Assembly: GCF_000611645.1 (NCBI RefSeq)
Contig: NW_014013564.1
Span: 4,974 to 41,700, forward strand
Direction: 5' to 3'
Length of the DNA: 36,727 bases
From: Monoraphidium neglectum
Lineage: Eukaryota; Chlorophyta; Chlorophyceae; Sphaeropleales; Selenastraceae
Below, in pieces: positions 33,368-36,727 of the stretch. Position 1 is the first letter of the stretch, and every line of letters starts with the position of its first letter. A model generated the notes under the pieces. It had not been told where the DNA came from. It did no database searches and saw only the letters and a list, made by a program, of their open reading frames with translations. The translations under genes and the position numbers were made by a program.

Positions 33368-34885
33368 AAGGATCCTGCCACATGTGGTGCGGCTCGCCAG
33401 TGCAAGGGCCTCTCAGTTATGCGTGCGTGTGCAAGAGTCATCAAAGTGCGTGATGTACTGCCAAATAAATGTAGAGCTTGGTCACTACTGTACTAGCTAG
33501 CCGATCCTAAAACAATGGTCAACGTGCACTAGTGTGGTGTTTGGGTGGCACCCGTGCGTACAGATCAGGGACCCCAAACTGCTGCTCCTGCTTGGAATGT
33601 TCATCATGATTCCAGTCGCAGCATAGATGCAGGTGAGTGGTCATCTGGTCACAGCTGGTGCCAGCGTGACCGGCCTGTCACGCAGGGGCTGCTTGCCAAC
33701 CTGGCGCTCATGCGGCAAGGCTGGTACGCACTGACGCAAGGTCCAGCTGACTATCGTGTTGACATATAGTTGCCTGCTTGCAAACTGACGGCAAGCCGGC
33801 TTCATTCATGTTAACATGAGGCTCGTTTGCACGCTCCTGTTGGCACTGCGTGCACACAACGCACGCTACACACTGATCTCACATGGCCTGATGAGGCGCT
33901 GTGTAGTGATTTAAACTTGTGGTCCCCTAGAAGCTGCTCGTTACAGGTGATAGGTTGCAAACATGGCTCGCTTCTACATTGTTGTTGGTGGCTGCACAGC
34001 CAGGCCTTTTGAAAAATGCAGCCCATCATCGATTATGTGTCGGGATATTCCAGCTGGTCCTGTGTTTTCCGTGATTCATGTATCATCTGGTGATCTTTAC
34101 AGGGCTGTGGAACCATTCATTTCTGCCTGCCATGCATGTCAACAGTGGGGCGGGACCAGCACTCGCAGCACCTGCGGTTGCCGCCTGCATCGCTGGTCGG
34201 CACTGGCACCATCACCATCAGGACACCAGTGGCACAGCGAGGTTGCCCATGTGTCATGTGGGGGTCGCTTGCTGCCCCTGGGCTAGTGTGCGCAACATAC
34301 CGGCTGACAGTTATCAAGGAAACAGGGCGCGGTGACAGGAACAACAGCCTGAAGCTTCGCTGCGAGATCGTTTATTGCCGAGTCACTGGCCCGTCGCCCC
34401 AGGAGACATCTGCGCCGCCATACCCTTTGCACACGTTGATGACATGCCGCATCTGGTATGATCGCTCAGACCCAGTCGCCTGCTTGAGGCCGTGGGCGGA
34501 TCGCATGTAAAAGGTCTGGCAGGCAAATCAGGCGAGCAAGGGTAACCATGTCGCAGCTAGCAGCAGGATGAACCCACTGTTTGACGTATCAGCAGCGAGG
34601 CTTGGGGCAGGGGTCAGCGTGATTGCGCGAAGGCGCACGTCGCGTGCCGCCGCATTTGTTGGTCACCCGCCGGTTTGATCATCGCAGTACGGCAGCTCCA
34701 AGACAGTGGCACGCCGCAGCAAGCAAGGACAGGAAGCAACGGTTGACCGTGCAGCCGGCAGCCCGTCCCCGCTGTCGACGGTGTCAGTTGCCCTCGTCCC
34801 CCTGCCCCTCAACCCCAGCCTCGCACGCCCACACCCCACCCCCCGGGCCCGCGCCAAAACCCCACCATGCCGTGCTTGTCCAGGC

Positions 34886-36727
34886 ATGGATGCTGCGGCG
34901 CAGCCCTCGGAGACGCTCAATCGCAACGCCGGGGAGGCGGCGGCTGCGGCGGAGCGCTACCTGCAGGCCCAGACCACGCGCTGCGACTGCAAGCATCACG
35001 CCGACCAGAGCGCCGTCTTCCAGTGGCTGTGGGTCATCGTCCTGCAGGTGGGTGGGCCGGAGGGCCCGGGCCGCCCGATAAATGCGTTGTTTGGCGCCGA
35101 AGGAGGCCCGCTTGTGTCCATCAAGGGGCCGGGGCGCTGCATTGTGTCCGCTCCCAGCACGCATGGCTTCGGCGCGGCTCCTCAGTCATTTCCTGCTGGG
35201 CTGCCCACGCCGCTTGGCCAGGTGGCAATCGAGAAGTTCCGCGCCGAGCCCGGGGTGTCGCCGGTCGACACACCAGGGGCCCTCGAGAGGTGCGTGCCTG
35301 GGCTGGGCATTGGTGCAGCACCCCGGGCATGCTGCGGAGCCGCCCTGGCCCCCCTTGGGCTGCCATCCCCGGCTTTACCGAGGCCTTTCACACCCCATCC
35401 TCCCCCCCTCCCCAGACTGCGCGATCAGGCTCAGTCGGCATGGTCTTATTTTCTGGTTTCGCGGCGGGCGGCCTTCAGCCTGCTGGGGCCCCGCGGCACG
35501 GTGACGGTCGAGGTCACGGCCTCTGACGTGGTCGGGGTGGTGAGGCGCGACCCCTTCCACCCCCTCCTGCACACAGCAGAGCACCACCTCGATCAGGTGG
35601 GCCGCCGCGGGTGGTGCACTGAGGCGCGCGCCAATGCAGCGAGGCTGCGCCTGTGTTGTGTCTGCACGCACACATCGTTTTCACTGCCGGCGTCCCTTTG
35701 AACACGGATCTGCCACACGGCACTCACCGCCACGTCGCCTCGCCATACGCACTCAGGTTTCACATAGTGGCGCTTGGTTCCCAGTCGCCATGTGGGGCGG
35801 GTGCTTCGGCCTCGCACCCCTCATGTTCACCCGCAGCTGCCATGGGGCCTACTTGGTGCGGCTCATGATCTTTGAGCTGCAGATCCTCGTCACCAAGATG
35901 GTTGGGGCGGCCGTGCAGATGCCATTCCACGCCATCGTGGAGGCGGGGCTGCACCTCTACATCCGCTCGTACGGGGGGGCGGCCAAGGCCTGGGCCATCC
36001 ACCTGCCTAAGTGCTGGGCGACCCTGACCGTCGTCTGCCCCCTGCAGCTGGCCGCACACGTTTTCGCGTGGCCCTTTGTTGCGCAGCTCTGCCTGCAGGA
36101 CGCCGTGGCGCAGGCGGCAGTGGCGCGCGCGGTGCCACTGGGGGCCGGGCAGCTTGAGCGTCGCGCGCGCATTGCGTGGCGCTGCGTTCTGGGCCTGACG
36201 CCTGTGCCGCTGCAGTGGCTGGCCAGGTTAGCGTCCAGGTTTCTCTGGTCGTGCTTCCAGCTGTGGGTGGTGTGGAGGCTGGCCCTCTTTTCATGGACGG
36301 CGGTGTTGCCCAGGTGGTCGGGCCTGCAGCGGGGCGTGGCGCGGTGCCTGTGGCGCCTGTACCTGTGGGCCTGGGGCCTGCCGTGGCGCGTCCTGGGCTG
36401 GCTCAAGTGGGCCCTGGGAACGAGGCAGCCCGCGCCGCGCAGCCCCGACCTACCACCAGAGGCGCGCCACGCTTTCCAGGAGCCCACCAGCGCCCGGCGC
36501 GGCGGCGAGGGCACCCGTTCATCTGCGCAGCCTACAAGACGCCAGCGCCCCTCTCCCCTGCAACGGCCGCGCAAGCTTCTACCGCCGCCCGCCTGCAGCT
36601 CTGCGGTCGACTGGGGCCGTGGCTGGCATGCTGTAGCGCAGCAGGCGGGGACGCTCCTCACTTTCGCAGGCCTGCCCTTGTGCGGCCTGCACCCGCCTTC
36701 GGCGGCCTCCACCACCGAGGCAGGCGG
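34886..36727 (+). CDS. unrecognised Trp-rich, probably membrane-associated protein (3' partial)
   Basis: Predicted exons are 34886-35047, 35222-35289, 35416-35596 and 35757 onward; phases agree and the last frame stays open to the window edge. The N-terminus (MDAAAQPSETLNRNAGEAAA) has no signal peptide and is followed by a CDCKHHADQ segment and a hydrophobic patch (VFQWLWVIVLQ). The third exon contains LLGPRGTVTVEV. The last exon begins VSHSGAWFPVAMWGGCFGLA and has further hydrophobic stretches, for example WATLTVVCPLQLAAHVFAWP. It then has a Trp- and Arg-rich stretch (LWVVWRLALFSWTAVL and LWRLYLWAWGLPWRVLGW), about 20 Trp in 323 residues, before a basic, Pro/Arg-rich region. I do not recognise the family. 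The frame stays open upstream to 34706, so an earlier start or a 5' UTR intron ending near 34883 is possible. Confidence 0.6.

Larger units (their letters stand above)
32372..34885. other. divergent intergenic region with a GGTAAC cluster
   Basis: No gene recognised in 2.5 kb. Small open frames (for example 32670-32795 plus, starting MADTDDLEARVQ, and 33827-34012 plus) have no family resemblance or splice support. The region holds a GGTAAC/GTTACC cluster (33128-33283), an (ATGC)4 tract (33352-33367) and a 14 bp palindrome tcatgttaacatga (33806-33819). Both flanking promoters should lie here, including 5' UTR sequence of the right-edge gene. Confidence 0.55.

Noticed and set aside
35957..36715. 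252-codon minus-strand open frame
   Set aside because: It is antisense to the Trp-rich last exon of the right-edge gene, which is joined by in-phase splice sites to three earlier exons.

Overview
The window looks like nuclear DNA of a GC-rich green alga (Chlorophyta; the gene style fits a trebouxiophyte or similar, but the genus cannot be fixed from this sequence). The grounds are a major LHCII chlorophyll a/b protein, a CURT1-type thylakoid protein, genes cut by many 150-700 bp introns, Ala/Ser/Gly-rich low-complexity coding sequence, and TGTAA-type polyadenylation signals after several stops. No tRNA, rRNA, CRISPR array or recognisable transposon was seen. Every gene below was rebuilt by hand from splice sites with phase checking, so exon coordinates are predictions.

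Layout, left to right. (1) 105-2168 (+): last five visible exons of a DUS3-type tRNA-dihydrouridine synthase, 5' end outside the window. (2) 3466-5275 (+): a six-exon CURT1 thylakoid-curvature protein of 129 aa. (3) 5829-12356 (-): a ~1575 aa Ala/Glu/Gln-rich coiled-coil protein whose core is eight units of a 126 bp (42 aa, six-heptad) tandem repeat. (4) 13625-18921 (+): a 1268 aa secreted protein with three Ig-like modules and a C-terminal module resembling the GYWKNHP-type domain of bacterial surface proteins. (5) 19819-24684 (-): a ~1579 aa mTERF-like organelle protein with poly-Ser tracts and degenerate Trp-rich repeats. (6) 26145-27984 (+): LHCII (LHCBM-type), six exons, 256 aa. (7) 29279-32371 (-): an RR-type tandem CCCH zinc-finger (RR-TZF) protein, six exons, 631 aa. 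(8) 34886 to the right edge (+): an unrecognised Trp-rich, probably membrane-associated protein, cut by the window end.

Three genes point to the chloroplast or organelles: CURT1 shapes grana margins, LHCII is the antenna stacked in grana, and the mTERF protein probably acts on organelle nucleic acid. The CURT1 and LHCII upstream regions each contain a CACGTG (G-box) core, in CURT1 inside an 18 bp perfect palindrome. The other genes appear unrelated; this is an ordinary eukaryotic gene neighbourhood, not an operon.

The features most worth a second look are the bacterial-style surface architecture in gene 4, the unusual C-terminal repeats of the mTERF-like protein, the six-heptad repeat array, two GC-AG introns, and a dense cluster of ten exact GGTAAC/GTTACC hexamers in 156 bp (33128-33283) in otherwise empty DNA.
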